Part shown: in pieces, positions 1 through 7,623 of the stretch
Position numbering within the stretch: position 1 is the first letter of the stretch
Layout of the letters: each line of letters opens with the position of its first letter
DNA from: Pirellulaceae bacterium
Lineage (GTDB): Bacteria; Planctomycetota; Planctomycetia; Pirellulales; Pirellulaceae
Length of the DNA: 64,000 nucleotides
Assembly (NCBI GenBank): GCA_018402565.1
Contig: JAGYIQ010000001.1
Location: forward strand, 1,106,904 to 1,170,903
Reading direction: 5' to 3'
The notes under the pieces: model-generated
Databases searched by the model: none
Seen by the model: the letters and a program-made list of their open reading frames with translations, nothing else
What the model was told of the DNA's origin: nothing
Made by a program: the position numbers and the translations under genes

Positions 1-289
1 GCCAGTGTGCACTAGCACCCGGTTTGTGACCTTTCACGCCCCGTAGGGTGTCGTGGAGCAAGTCGGGCTAACTAGATGATCGTTTGTGTAAAGAAACGAC
101 TGATCAATTCAACAGGTTTGCACCATGCACGATCCGACTTGCGGAACGCACCAGCCCCTAGAATCACCTCGCAACCGTGAACGGTTACCTCGGTTTTCTG
201 CCGAATCAGCCATTGGCCAGTGTGCACTAGCACCCGGTTTGTGACCTTTCACGCCCCGCACGATGGCGTGTAGCAAGTCGGGCTAACCT
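1..289. repeat. Pair of ~70-bp direct repeats
   Basis: Two copies lie at 1-72 and 216-289. The first 42 bases are identical (both open with GCCAGTGTGCACTAGCACCC), then they differ over about 16 bases and converge again on AGCAAGTCGGGCTAAC. The spacer has no convincing gene. The copies may bound a small excised or degenerate mobile element, or be members of a dispersed family; the first copy touches the window edge, so its left limit is unknown. No coding sequence is seen in 1-541. Confidence 0.8.
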
Positions 290-391
290 CCGACACTGCG
301 TGCATTCATTTCGGTCCTTGATGGTTTATACTGGGTTGGTGCTTTGTCACCGTTTAATTTTGGGATCGGTTTGGTAAAGGGGTCAGGAGTT

Positions 392-468
392 TGGCAAAGG
401 GGTCAGGCGTCAATTGTGCGCAGCACCTGTAGGGCCGTTCCGGCAATTGACGCCTGACCCCTTTGCCA
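392..468. repeat. REP-like long inverted repeat
   Basis: A perfect 25-bp inverted repeat: arms 392-416 and 444-468, loop 417-443. The arm core is GGGGTCAGGCGTCAATTG. A degenerate partial copy (AAAGGGGTCAGGAG) precedes it at 376-389. Elements with this kind of TGACCCCTTTGCC-type arm are typical substrates or relics of REP-associated tyrosine transposases, and a decayed RAYT gene lies 1.5 kb away. There is no T-run, so a terminator role is less likely. Confidence 0.75.
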
Positions 469-541
469 CACCCCAAGTTTTGGCTGTGACAAAGCACTCG
501 GGGCAAATTCCAGCGAATTTCGACGTGACGATGAGGCGGTT

Positions 542-1171
542 ATGAATATCGCATTGGCAACCACTTGGGCGGATCGGCTGTACGATCTGGGCAATGTCCC
601 CGCGTCCCGCATCCGGATGGAACCGGCGCCCGGCACGGCGACGATGGAAGATGTCACGCGACTCCACGACACCGAATGACGCTTGTACAAATTGGTCGAT
701 GGAACGTTGGTAGAGAAAGCGATCGGTTGGCAAGAATCGCTCCTGGCGGGGATCCTGTTGCAGTGGTTGCATGTCTACCTTGACGATAATCCCCTGGGGT
801 TGGCCACGGGAGCGGACGGAATGACGCGGCTGTTTGGCGATACGGTGCGTGGGCCCGATGTGGCCTTTGTGGCTTGGCAGCGCCTGCCCCAGGGCCAGAT
901 CCCGCGGGCCCCGATCCCGGACTTGGTGCCCAACTTTGTCGTCGAGGTGCTCAGCCCCAGCAACACGTATGCGGAGATGTCCCGCAAGCGGCGCGAGTAT
1001 TTCCAGGCCGGCGTCCAGCTGCTTTGGATGGTCGATCACCGCAGTCGCACCGTCACCGTCTTTCGCTCGGCACTGGACGCCACAGTCTGTTCCGACGACC
1101 GTGTCATTGATGGAGGCGACGTTTTACCCGGCTAGCAAGTCAATGTCGCTGAACTTTTTAGTCGGTTAGAT
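542..1171 (+). pseudogene. Uma2-family nuclease-like gene, two in-frame stops
   Basis: In a single reading frame from ATG 542 the translation matches the Uma2 (DUF820, PD-(D/E)xK-like) family common in planctomycetes and cyanobacteria: KLVDGTLVEKAIG, then RGPDVAFVAW, then PDFVVEVLSPSN-like residues (here PNFVVEVLSPSN) and the C-terminal GGDVLPG. Two nonsense codons interrupt it with no frameshift: TGA at 677-679, just before the LVDGTLVEK segment, and TAG at 1133-1135, just after VLPG, where family members usually continue to the end of the domain (here QVNVAELFSRLD). Family members are usually 180-210 residues, which the stop-free reading would give. A TTG at 683 could restart translation, but the upstream 45 codons would be lost. 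I read it as a recently inactivated chromosomal gene. Confidence 0.8.
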
Positions 1172-1231
1172 CCACCCGGAGCAACGCCCGACCCCATGAA
1201 CGGCGCGGCGCACGCGGCCGATGATCCCTTG

Positions 1232-1735
1232 GCAACGCCATCCACCGGAGTGAGCGGCAAGGCGCTAGCCGCCGGTCTACCCTAGCAACGCCATCCACCG
1301 GAGTCAGCGGCAGGCGCTTAGCCGCCGGTCTACCCTAGCAACGCCATCCACCGGAGTCAGCGGCAAGGCGCAGCCGCCGGTCTACCCTAACACCGCTATC
1401 CACTGCGCTAACGCCATCCACCGGAGTGAGCGGCAAGGCGCTAGCCGCCGGTCTACCCCTAGCAACGCCATCCACCGGAGTGAGCGGCAAGGCGCTAGCC
1501 GCCGGTCTACCCTAGCAACGCCATCCACCGGAGTGAGCGGCAAGGCGCGCAGCCGCCGGTCTACCCTAGCAACGCCATCCACCGGAGTGAGCGGCAGGCG
1601 CTAGCCGCCGGTCTACCCTAGCAACGCCATCCACCGGAGTGAGCGGCAAGGCGCTAGCCGCCGGTCTACCCTAGCAACGCCATCCACCGGAATCAGCAAC
1701 CAAGCGCCAGCCGGCGATCTAGCCTATCACCGCGT
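1232..1735. repeat. Tandem array of ~53-bp GC-rich repeats
   Basis: About nine head-to-tail units start near 1232, 1286, 1339, 1407, 1462, 1515, 1568, 1620 and 1674. The core is AACGCCATCCACCGG, then GAGTGAGCGGCAAGGCGC and TAGCCGCCGGTCTACCC. Units differ by a few substitutions and 1-3 base indels (GTGAGC/GTCAGC; GCGCTAGCC/GCGCAGCC), and one at ~1385-1406 is degenerate. Each unit holds a small imperfect palindrome (GCGGC...GCCGC). Unlike a CRISPR array there are no unique spacers: the units abut. It lies just beyond the dead Uma2 gene and beside the RAYT relic. Confidence 0.9.
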
Positions 1736-1933
1736 TCCACTATGCAAAAACATGGTTCGCCACGTCTCGGTTAAAAAACATAACTCTACCGAGCCGCCTC
1801 GTTGCGCTGAAACATCAGCGCCAGGCTGGCGTCGTGCGTCTTCCCGCTCACGGGGTCGTGCGGTAACCAAGGGATCACAGGCGGCTATCGCCTTGCCGCT
1901 CACGTGGACGACGGGCCGGCGGCGATTGGCGAC

Positions 1934-2400
1934 TTAGCGTTCGCGGTCCATTCGATCTTGTCCTTCAACGATGTAAAGGACGACGTGTTCGAGATCCTCG
2001 CCGGTGTCGATGAGCTCGATGTCTCCGCCTTTGGTCCACACCTTTTCGTTGGTGATGGCATTCGGTAACCCACGCAATGCCGTGGTGCCATTTGCCTTGA
2101 ATTGGTCGCGAACACGCTTGGGAGGACCGGTCGCCGTCACCGCTACGTGAACGTGATTTGAGCGGGCAGATACCGCATGCAGTTTCCAACCGCGAATTTT
2201 TGCGTGGGTACGAATCGACTCTTCAACCGCTTCACGTTGCGTGAGATTTAGTCGAACCGGCTCTTCTGTCATTCGGTCTCGGCACCAATCCTCCAGTCGC
2301 GGTTGCGGTTGTTGTTGACCTTTTTCCATTTTCGCCAGCCGCGAGAATCGCCGGGAGCCAACTGCCGTAGGTTGTCCAGGTGATAAACAACGTGATGACG
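1934..2400 (-). pseudogene. REP-associated tyrosine transposase (RAYT/Y1_Tnp), frameshifted
   Basis: Read on the minus strand from ~2400 to 1934, the pieces match the planctomycete RAYT family, a small single-strand DNA transposase related to IS200/IS605 TnpA. The N-terminal piece FITWTTYGSWLP lies in one frame. One base appears missing after the proline codon, giving GDSRGWRKWK. A second base is missing in the following A-run, after which the frame continues as QQQPQPRLEDWCRDRM to the stop at 1934. The HUH-type metal site is visible as NHVHVAV in the third piece. Two single-base deletions mean it cannot make a full protein. It lies between the two tandem arrays, which may be its repeats. Confidence 0.85.
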
Positions 2401-2409
2401 TCTCTCCGT

Positions 2410-2790
2410 TCGGGTCCACCGGCGGCGTGCGCCGAGCCGGTCACGGGGTCGGGCGGTAACAAGGGATCACCGGCCGCGTGCGCCGAGCCGGTCACGGGGT
2501 CAGGCGGTAACAAGGGATCACCGGCCGCGTGCGCCGAGCCGGTCACGGGGTCGGGCGGTAACAAGGGATCACCGGCCGCGTGCGCCGAGCCGGTCACGGG
2601 GTCGGGCGGTAACAAGGGATCACCGGCGGCGTGCGCCGGAGCCGGTCACGGGGTCGGGCGGTAACACGGGTTCACCGGCGGCTAGCGCCTGCCGGTCACG
2701 GGGTCGGGCGGTAACACTGGGTTCACCGGCGGCTAGCGCCTTGCCGCTCACCCCGGTGGAAAGCGTTGCCAAGGGATCACCGGCCGCGTG
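2410..2790. repeat. Tandem array of ~54-bp GC-rich repeats
   Basis: Six to seven units of about 54 bp, with core GCCGGTCACGGGGTCGGGC then GGTAACAAGGGATCACCGGC. The first units are nearly identical; the last ones (2660-2790) drift toward GGCTAGCGCCTTGCCGCTCA, which resembles the other array at 1232-1735, so the two arrays probably share an origin. They begin at the 5' end of the RAYT relic. No spacers and no coding potential beyond repetitive open frames. From 2790 to 3050 I see nothing else recognisable. Confidence 0.9.
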
Positions 2791-3052
2791 CGCCCACGCC
2801 GTTCACGGGGACATTGTTCATTGCGGATAGTCTCCGATGAGTTTTTAGCCCCAACCAAACACTTGGTTACGCCACTAGTTGCTAGAGATACGCTGTAGTG
2901 TAACAAAACCGAGTGGACCGAAAAGCAATCAAAGCGTGCCGAAACTGGCACCATTACTGACAAAAGGCGAATCTAACGACGTGGGTGGGCAGCAGGGTGA
3001 GCAAGGGTTGAATCTAGTGCGCGGAGGGTTGACGCACCCCGGAAACGAAAAA

Positions 3053-3087
3053 GGCCGTAAGTGACCTGTTTTCAGTCACTTACGGCC
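3053..3087 (-). terminator. Rho-independent terminator of tRNA-Leu
   Basis: A perfect 13-bp inverted repeat: GGCCGTAAGTGAC at 3053-3065 and GTCACTTACGGCC at 3075-3087, loop of 9. On the minus strand it is followed by TTTTT (the A-run at 3048-3052). It sits 2 bp beyond the 3' end of the tRNA-Leu fragment, so it is the original tRNA terminator left on the chromosomal side. Confidence 0.9.
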
Positions 3088-3089
3088 AG

Positions 3090-3145
3090 TGCGGATAAGA
3101 GGAGTCGAACCTCCACGCCCTTACGGGCACTAGAACCTGAATCTA
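3090..3145 (-). other. tRNA-Leu(CAG) 3' fragment; probable phage attachment site
   Basis: The minus strand carries anticodon loop TTCAGGT with stem TAGA/TCTA, a class II variable arm GTGCCCGTAAGGGC, T-arm GGAGG-TTCGACT-CCTCT and the acceptor half ATCCGC plus A. The 5' half (acceptor, D-arm) is absent: upstream is AT-rich unrelated DNA. A tRNA cut at the anticodon stem, with its own terminator still attached on the chromosomal side, is the classic footprint of tyrosine-integrase insertion into a tRNA 3' end. The orientation means the element lies at higher coordinates, and the intact tRNA-Leu should be at its far end, beyond this window. Confidence 0.85.
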
Positions 3146-3165
3146 AAGGAAATATCCGAATTCAT

Positions 3166-3318
3166 ACCAAATCAACACCAAATCAATACCAACTTTTATC
3201 GGAAATCATCGAGTGATATTGCTTTTTGGTGCAGGGTGGGCGTTGTATCTCGGGAAACATGCGATTTTCCCGAGGATTATTGATCTAGGGTGGGCAAGAG
3301 GGTGGGCAGAAGGTGGGC
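3166..3318. repeat. Short direct repeats beside att, possible integrase arm sites
   Basis: Two copies of ACCAAATCAA (3166-3175, 3177-3186) repeat with an 11-bp period, one helical turn, 20 bp from the att core. A second word, GGTGGGC preceded by G or A, occurs at 3234, 3288, 3300 and 3311 (spacing 12 and 11 for the last three), and once on the chromosomal side at 2983. Helically phased short repeats next to an att core are where integrase arm-binding or excisionase sites usually sit. Function is inferred from position only. Confidence 0.4.
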
Positions 3319-3596
3319 GTGTTGTCGTTGCTTGAGTCATCGGTTTCACGCTTGAAGTTGTAATTTCGGCTGCTTGAGCTACCCCCTGTCAATACCCAAT
3401 CTTTTTCAAAAACCCACCAAAACCATAGCAAAACCATATCAAAAGTGGCACATAATTTTTCTCCGTCCGGTTTCGTGAAAAAGTGGGTGTATAACATCCG
3501 CCACGCTCAGCGGCACAGTCGCGAGTGATCAGGCGGGCCAATCCTGAGAGCCTTCCGGTTCGACAAGTCACACCCCACGACTTGCGGCCGGATTGA

Positions 3597-3641
3597 CCGT
3601 GTCGCATGAGACCTGCCCGCCCCATGCGACACGGTTTTTTT
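3597..3641 (+). terminator. Strong intrinsic terminator
   Basis: Perfect 12-bp stem CCGTGTCGCATG (3597-3608) with CATGCGACACGG (3623-3634), followed by seven T. No open frame upstream on this strand obviously needs it; it may end a small RNA or shield the element from chromosomal transcription. Confidence 0.85.
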
Positions 3642-3730
3642 ATGCCATGTCTGAGACTCGGGCCTAGCGAGAACACGGATGACTCGTGATCGGAAGCGTG
3701 GAATGACGCCTCCTGGCCTGTTTTGAAGCC

Positions 3731-3804
3731 CGCTTGCGAAAGTGCCCGGTCGCAAGCGTTCGCCCGGGTTGGTTTTCAGCCTGCCACCCCAACCCGGGCT
3801 TTTT
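3731..3804 (+). terminator. Hairpin followed by a second intrinsic terminator
   Basis: First hairpin: CGCTTGCGA (3731-3739) with TCGCAAGCG (3750-3758), no T-run. Second: GCCCGGGTTGG (3762-3772) with CCAACCCGGGC (3789-3799) followed by TTTTT, a good rho-independent terminator. With the one at 3597 this makes three strong structures in 210 bp without a gene between them, which suggests insulation of the early operon or an uncharacterised short RNA. Confidence 0.8.
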
Positions 3805-3886
3805 ACCTGCGGCTAGTGCTGGTTGCACCTGGTGACACTGCGGACACGCAGAAGATCCAGCTCGGTTCGATTCCGGGGGCCGCTTT

Positions 3887-3959
3887 TGCAGCGTGGAGAA
3901 GTGGACATCTCGCCAGGCTCATAACCTGGAGATCGCCGGTTCAAATCCGGCCGCTGCGA
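3887..3959 (+). tRNA. tRNA-Met (anticodon CAT)
   Basis: Cloverleaf read directly: acceptor GCAGCG/CGCTGC, anticodon arm CCAGG-CTCATAA-CCTGG giving anticodon CAT, T-arm GCCGG-TTCAAAT-CCGGC. The terminal acceptor pair is a T-G wobble. The CCA end is not encoded. It lies 48 bp before the first early gene and downstream of two terminators. A CAT anticodon could serve methionine or, after lysidine modification, isoleucine ATA; sequence alone does not decide. Confidence 0.85.
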
Positions 3960-4006
3960 CTGGTTTCGGGGCTAGTTTTCCAAAAGTTCGATGCGAAAGG
4001 TGAGCA

Positions 4007-4486
4007 ATGAAGAAGGAACTCGTTGATTCCTATGTCCAAGAGGTCGCTGCTGCGATCCGGTTGTCGGTCCAAGAGCGACACGGGGCCGTCACTGAAATCT
4101 TCTCCGGCATTTGTCTCCTGGATGCCCTCGACGTGCTGCTGGCGGTTTGCGACCAGTTGCCCGGCTACGAGTCCGCCAATCTGGGGCGGTACTTCCTGGA
4201 CGTCGACGGGATCGACGGCAACGAGCAGTCCCAGAAGGCCTACCACTGCGAGCGCGTGGCCGAGGGCTTCAAACGCCGTCTGGTGCATATGGATTCCAAG
4301 TCGGACGGCACTTGTGACGGGGTGATGCTGTTCATGCACAACGTCACGACGGATTGTTCGATGTCGGAGGCCTTGTGCCAGTCGGCGTTTCTGCTCTGTG
4401 ACAGCCCGCACGTGCGGGGCCTGGTCCGGAAGCATCTGGAGGCCGCTCTCGAACTCGACGGTGTGTCCACGATCCTGGAAGCCTGA
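4007..4486 (+). CDS. Hypothetical early phage protein (159 aa)
   Basis: ATG 4007 follows GAAAGGTG at good spacing. The product is an acidic, helical 159-residue protein with five cysteines but no CxxC zinc pair; I do not recognise a family. It is the first gene of the + strand early block, 48 bp beyond the tRNA-Met. Its sequence includes an ACTTGTGAC word (4310-4318) read as Thr-Cys-Asp with ACT and TGT codons, which are unusual choices in this GC-rich gene. Function unknown. Confidence 0.75.
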   Translation: MKKELVDSYVQEVAAAIRLSVQERHGAVTEIFSGICLLDALDVLLAVCDQLPGYESANLGRYFLDVDGIDGNEQSQKAYHCERVAEGFKRRLVHMDSKSDGTCDGVMLFMHNVTTDCSMSEALCQSAFLLCDSPHVRGLVRKHLEAALELDGVSTILEA

Positions 4487-4519
4487 TCCTCGCCATAAGC
4501 GGTTACGAAAGGAATAGCT

Positions 4520-4828
4520 ATGAGCACGCAAGAGGCATCATCGCTTGCTACGTCGCATTGCGTTGTTCTGCCAATCTGGGCCGATCTCCTCCGGCATACG
4601 CTTGGGGCAGGTGCAGAGAATCCTAAGTCGAAGCATGGGTACAGAAATCATTTTTGCGCCGATGTTGGGTCCAGCGATGACAAGTCATTTGAAGAAATGG
4701 TTACGGCAGGACTTGCGGAAAAGGGGCGGGCAATAAACGGCGGCAAGTCGGTCTACTACCGAGCAACTGTTGCCGGGTGCAAGGCCATTGGATTATCGAA
4801 AGCCGCAATCAAGCGAGCGTTTGAGTAA
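4520..4828 (+). CDS. Hypothetical phage protein (102 aa)
   Basis: ATG 4520 has GAAAGGA 5-10 bases upstream. Segments HGYRNHF, FEEMVTAGLA and YYRATVAGCKAIGL resemble a small phage family of unknown function in which a HGYRNHFxA block is followed by a C-terminal helix-turn-helix-like YxRxTxxG segment. It lies 33 bp after the preceding gene in the same operon. Codon use is a little less GC-rich than its neighbours. A DNA-binding role is possible but only inferred. Confidence 0.7.
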   Translation: MSTQEASSLATSHCVVLPIWADLLRHTLGAGAENPKSKHGYRNHFCADVGSSDDKSFEEMVTAGLAEKGRAINGGKSVYYRATVAGCKAIGLSKAAIKRAFE

Positions 4829-4847
4829 ACCTGTTGGGAGGTGTGTG

Positions 4848-5015
4848 ATGGAGCGTCTGAATCGCAAAGAGGCCCCGTCCTTTGATGCCTGGCTGGCGGA
4901 GCGAGAACGCCAGCAAAAGGTGGAGGACGTGATCGACGGCCTGGTGATGATCTCGATTGGCGGCCTGCTTGCGAGCTTCTTCGCGGTGGCCTGGATTTTG
5001 GAAAGAACCCTATGA
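4848..5015 (+). CDS. Small single-pass membrane protein (55 aa)
   Basis: ATG 4848 has GGGAGGTG 5 bases upstream, which decides this start over earlier in-frame codons. The 55 residues have a charged N-terminal half (SFDAWLAERERQQK) and one hydrophobic segment (VMISIGGLLASFFAVAWIL, about residues 33-51), so a single membrane helix with a cytoplasmic N-terminal arm is expected. The stop overlaps the next ATG (ATGA), indicating translational coupling. Family and function unknown. Confidence 0.75.
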   Translation: MERLNRKEAPSFDAWLAERERQQKVEDVIDGLVMISIGGLLASFFAVAWILERTL

Positions 5016-5341
5016 CCGATTCGCAGTACGTGGACCAACTGTTGGCGACCAAATCCGACCGGCCCGAAATCAAGGCCATCCAGCGACATGTGACCTGGTT
5101 GCGGACGGTCGTGGCGGCCAAGGGCGTTGGATCGATGTGTCCGGACATTCGGACGCTGACGATCCGGCGCTCGAGTGATCCGCGGCGAAACGCTGTCTGG
5201 ATCGGTGGAACGAAGGTGGTCGTCAGGATTGCCGGTCAATCAGCCTATTTGGACTTGGAGGTACCGGATTTTGTGCAGGTCCTGCGAGACGAAGTGTTGC
5301 GGGGCCATGAGGTCGAGGAGGTGGCAGGTGATCGTCGGTGA
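5012..5341 (+). CDS. Hypothetical early phage protein (109 aa)
   Basis: Starts in a 4-bp overlap with the membrane-protein stop. A 109-residue basic/acidic mixed protein: helical N-terminal half (EIKAIQRHVTWLRTVV), then a beta-rich segment (RNAVWIGGTKVVVRIAGQ, AYLDLEVPDF) and a final helix. No family recognised. The end overlaps the next gene, whose ribosome-binding site GAGGAGG lies inside this one. Part of the compact early operon. Confidence 0.7.
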   Translation: MTDSQYVDQLLATKSDRPEIKAIQRHVTWLRTVVAAKGVGSMCPDIRTLTIRRSSDPRRNAVWIGGTKVVVRIAGQSAYLDLEVPDFVQVLRDEVLRGHEVEEVAGDRR

Positions 5342-5672
5342 ACTCAAGAAACAAGAAATGGCGGATATCGCATGGATGATTCAGGCAAATCAACAGCTTA
5401 CGGCAATGGTGGTGCAGTTGACCATTCGGTTGGCGTCGGGGAAGTATCGCTTGCAACGGAAACGATTCGTGGTCTCCCCTACGACTTTGCGGGAGACGGT
5501 CGAAAGGTGGGAGCAGTATGGACTGACCGATCCGACTCTGCGGCAGTTATTGAGCGATTTAACGAGGCTTGCCGGGAAGTTACGCGTGAGCGGATTCCCG
5601 AATCCCATCAGCCGGGCGAGTGGGTCACTGTGGGACCGAATCCAGGAGATTACCGGCGGAAGCCCCATCTGA
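5328..5672 (+). CDS. Hypothetical early phage protein (114 aa)
   Basis: GTG 5328 is preceded by a strong GAGGAGG site (5314-5320), and this frame has GC-rich third positions, so it is chosen over the overlapping +2 frame that is also open from 5372. The product is mostly alpha-helical, with a leucine-rich stretch (LRETVERWEQYGLTDPTLRQ) resembling a DNA-binding or coiled-coil helix pair. No family recognised. Confidence 0.6.
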   Translation: MIVGELKKQEMADIAWMIQANQQLTAMVVQLTIRLASGKYRLQRKRFVVSPTTLRETVERWEQYGLTDPTLRQLLSDLTRLAGKLRVSGFPNPISRASGSLWDRIQEITGGSPI

Positions 5673-6169
5673 TCTTCCAGGCGGAAATCTTCGAGCGACG
5701 TGTGGCCGAGTGCATGGTGGATTTTGTGGTGAACTGCGACGGCGATTGCCTCCGCGGGATCGTTCATCGGTTACTTCTGTCGCGGCACCCGCTGCCCATC
5801 ATCATTCTGCTGGCCACTATTCACCCGGAAATGATCCGGTTTGAACAACGATCCGGCTGCCATTGCCCAATTCCGTTGTTGTACGGCAGCAAGCTTTCCA
5901 GCAGCGACCACGAACGCTGGATCACTACGGCCAAAAAAGCCATTCAGGATGCGGACCTAGCCTACCGTGCCGGCGTGACGGATACGCGGCTGCAAGGGAT
6001 TGTCGCGATGTTGTTCGACGGCGGGTTAGATACTCACCAGGGGATCCACTACGCCACCGGGGCGCTGATGACCGCGATCGGGATCTACTCCAAGTGCTAC
6101 GAGGAAGAGGTGACGGCGTTCCTGCGACTGCAAAAAGAGTATGCACGTATGAGGGCGAATCGGAACTGA
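5630..6169 (+). CDS. Hypothetical phage protein (~179 aa; start uncertain)
   Basis: The frame is open from 5372 to 6169, but codon third positions become GC-rich only after about 5630, where the upstream gene ends. I therefore take GTG 5630 as the likely start; ATG 5713 and ATG 5372 are alternatives, and none has a clear ribosome-binding site. The product has a hydrophobic central helix (PLPIIILLATIH) and a C-terminal segment HYATGALMTAIGIY then a charged helix. It resembles no family I know. It precedes the DUF2303 gene in the same direction. Confidence 0.55.
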   Translation: MGPNPGDYRRKPHLIFQAEIFERRVAECMVDFVVNCDGDCLRGIVHRLLLSRHPLPIIILLATIHPEMIRFEQRSGCHCPIPLLYGSKLSSSDHERWITTAKKAIQDADLAYRAGVTDTRLQGIVAMLFDGGLDTHQGIHYATGALMTAIGIYSKCYEEEVTAFLRLQKEYARMRANRN

Positions 6170-6227
6170 CGAGGCGTTTGATGCAAAGGGGCTGGTGTTT
6201 GACTGTTTTGTTCAAGGGAGATCGAGA

Positions 6228-7070
6228 ATGAGTGACGGATTGAGTGTGAAGCAATTGACGGACGTGATTACCAGTGCCCTGCCGAACCGGACGACGGTGT
6301 TCGAGGTGATTGAGGCGGTGGAGGGCCAAGGCAAGCGGTTGGAGGTGTGTCATATCGCGGACAAGCCGCAACCGTTGCCGCCGGTCCCTTCGCCGGCCCG
6401 GCTGCGTGCTCACGAGTTCAACGACATCGAGGGCTTGTCGCATTACTTGCAGGTGTACGGTAGCGAACGGACGGTTGTGTTGGCAGATGTCCAGCAGTTG
6501 ACGGCGTGCATCAGCTTGAACGAGGAAAACGGCGAGGGCGGCTTTGAGACGGTGACCTTCAAGCCGGTGTTCCACCCAGCATTTGCGACGTGGATGAAGA
6601 TCGTGGGCCAGACGCTGCCAGTACTGGATTTTGCCTCGTTCGTGATGGCCAATCGCCGCTTTGTGGAGGACGGCCGCAGCTTGGCGATTCTGTTCAGCCA
6701 GATGCGAATGAGCAAGAAAATCGAGATTGCCCAAGGCCGCGGCAAGAAGGCCCTCAACGGAATCATGGTCAGCGTGGAGATCGGCGGGACGCGGTCGGAG
6801 GAGTTTCAGGAGCTGCCCGAAACGCTGTTCATCAACGTGCCGGTGTTCTTGCAGTCGGAGCCTTGGCGAGTGGAGTTGGACCTGTTGGTCTTCGAGCGAG
6901 ACAACGAAATCTACGTCACTATCAGTGCCAATGACGTGGAGACCGTGCGAGCGAATCAATTCATCGCCGACATCACCCGTTTGCGAGAGAAAATGGGGGA
7001 ATTTTATCCCGATATGGCGGTGACTTTTGGCAAGATCCAATTCAAGGACGGGGAATTCTTGCGCGGCTAA
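6228..7070 (+). CDS. DUF2303 family phage protein (280 aa)
   Basis: ATG 6228 follows AAGGGAG at 8 bases. The 280-residue product matches the overall pattern of DUF2303, a phage protein family of unknown function found in early regions of several tailed phages: an N-terminal helical part, the AHEFNDIEGLSHYL-type segment (about 58-71), a beta-strand-rich middle and an RVELDLLVFERDNEIYVTI-type strand pair near the C-terminus. In other phages members sit near recombination or single-strand-DNA genes. Here it is followed by a small acidic protein and then replication-type genes. Confidence 0.75.
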   Translation: MSDGLSVKQLTDVITSALPNRTTVFEVIEAVEGQGKRLEVCHIADKPQPLPPVPSPARLRAHEFNDIEGLSHYLQVYGSERTVVLADVQQLTACISLNEENGEGGFETVTFKPVFHPAFATWMKIVGQTLPVLDFASFVMANRRFVEDGRSLAILFSQMRMSKKIEIAQGRGKKALNGIMVSVEIGGTRSEEFQELPETLFINVPVFLQSEPWRVELDLLVFERDNEIYVTISANDVETVRANQFIADITRLREKMGEFYPDMAVTFGKIQFKDGEFLRG

Positions 7071-7168
7071 TCGGTCGCGGCGGGGCTGTGTTTCTGGCAG
7101 TGTTTCGGGCTTGGGGCTTTTTCTTGGCATGGTTTTGGTTCGGCAGTTTTTGCAGAGGGAGTTTTGCG

Positions 7169-7573
7169 ATGGCAGTGGCTTTTGAGCCTCTTTCGATTGA
7201 CAACATCGAAGAGGGAGATTTTGTCAACGAGATCAATCGGACGTTGTTGGACGTGCAGCACAAGTTGACGGCTTATCGGGAGAAGTACGGGGACAAGAGC
7301 AAGAAGGCGACAGCGGAATTGGTCGTGAAGATCAAATTGCGGATCGAAGAGCCGGATCAGGATCTGTTCAGCATTCACACGTCACTGGCGCCCAAGGTGC
7401 CACTGCGTCCCAGCCGCGTTACGGTGGCCACCGAAGCGTTCGACCAGAACGGCCGCCCGGCCCTGTTTGTGCGGAAGTCCGGCAGCGACGAGGACAATCC
7501 GCGGCAAGGCAAGATGTTTGACGGCAAGGGGCGGGCCATCAAACAAGACACGGGCGAGAGCGACGACGAGTAG
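7169..7573 (+). CDS. Hypothetical early protein next to DUF2303 (134 aa)
   Basis: ATG 7169 has GAGGGAG 7-13 bases upstream and is preferred to an upstream in-frame ATG lacking a site. The 134-residue product alternates helix and strand: a helix DFVNEINRTLLDVQHKL, then AELVVKIKLRIEE strands, and an acidic, lysine-containing disordered tail (GESDDE). It lies 98 bp after the DUF2303 gene; the conserved pairing suggests a shared pathway, perhaps DNA binding, but nothing in the sequence proves it. Confidence 0.7.
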   Translation: MAVAFEPLSIDNIEEGDFVNEINRTLLDVQHKLTAYREKYGDKSKKATAELVVKIKLRIEEPDQDLFSIHTSLAPKVPLRPSRVTVATEAFDQNGRPALFVRKSGSDEDNPRQGKMFDGKGRAIKQDTGESDDE

Positions 7574-7623
7574 GCGAGCGAGGTTGGGGCGGCGGTTTGA
7601 TCCTGTAACTTGTGATCGGTGAA

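Noticed and set aside
677..679. Selenocysteine at the in-frame TGA of the Uma2-type gene
   Set aside because: No selenoprotein homologues are known in Uma2, and a second in-frame stop (TAG 1133) shows decay.
1232..1735. CRISPR array
   Set aside because: Units abut, have no unique spacers of constant length, and lie next to a RAYT relic; no cas genes nearby.
3809..3884. Second tRNA before tRNA-Met
   Set aside because: A T-arm (CTCGG-TTCGATT-CCGGG) and a partial acceptor (GCGGC/GCCGC) are visible, but no 7-nt anticodon loop with a proper stem exists; the only stable hairpin has a 4-nt loop (CTGCG-GACA-CGCAG). Probably a decayed tRNA.
5372..5630. N-terminal extension of the gene ending at 6169
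   Set aside because: The frame is open, but the overlapping gene 5328-5672 has a strong ribosome-binding site and GC-rich third positions, while this stretch does not.
5925..7130. Long minus-strand open frame (401 codons) opposite the DUF2303 gene
   Set aside because: It mirrors the GC-rich third positions of the + strand genes, is His/Arg/Leu-rich without domains, and has no ribosome-binding site.
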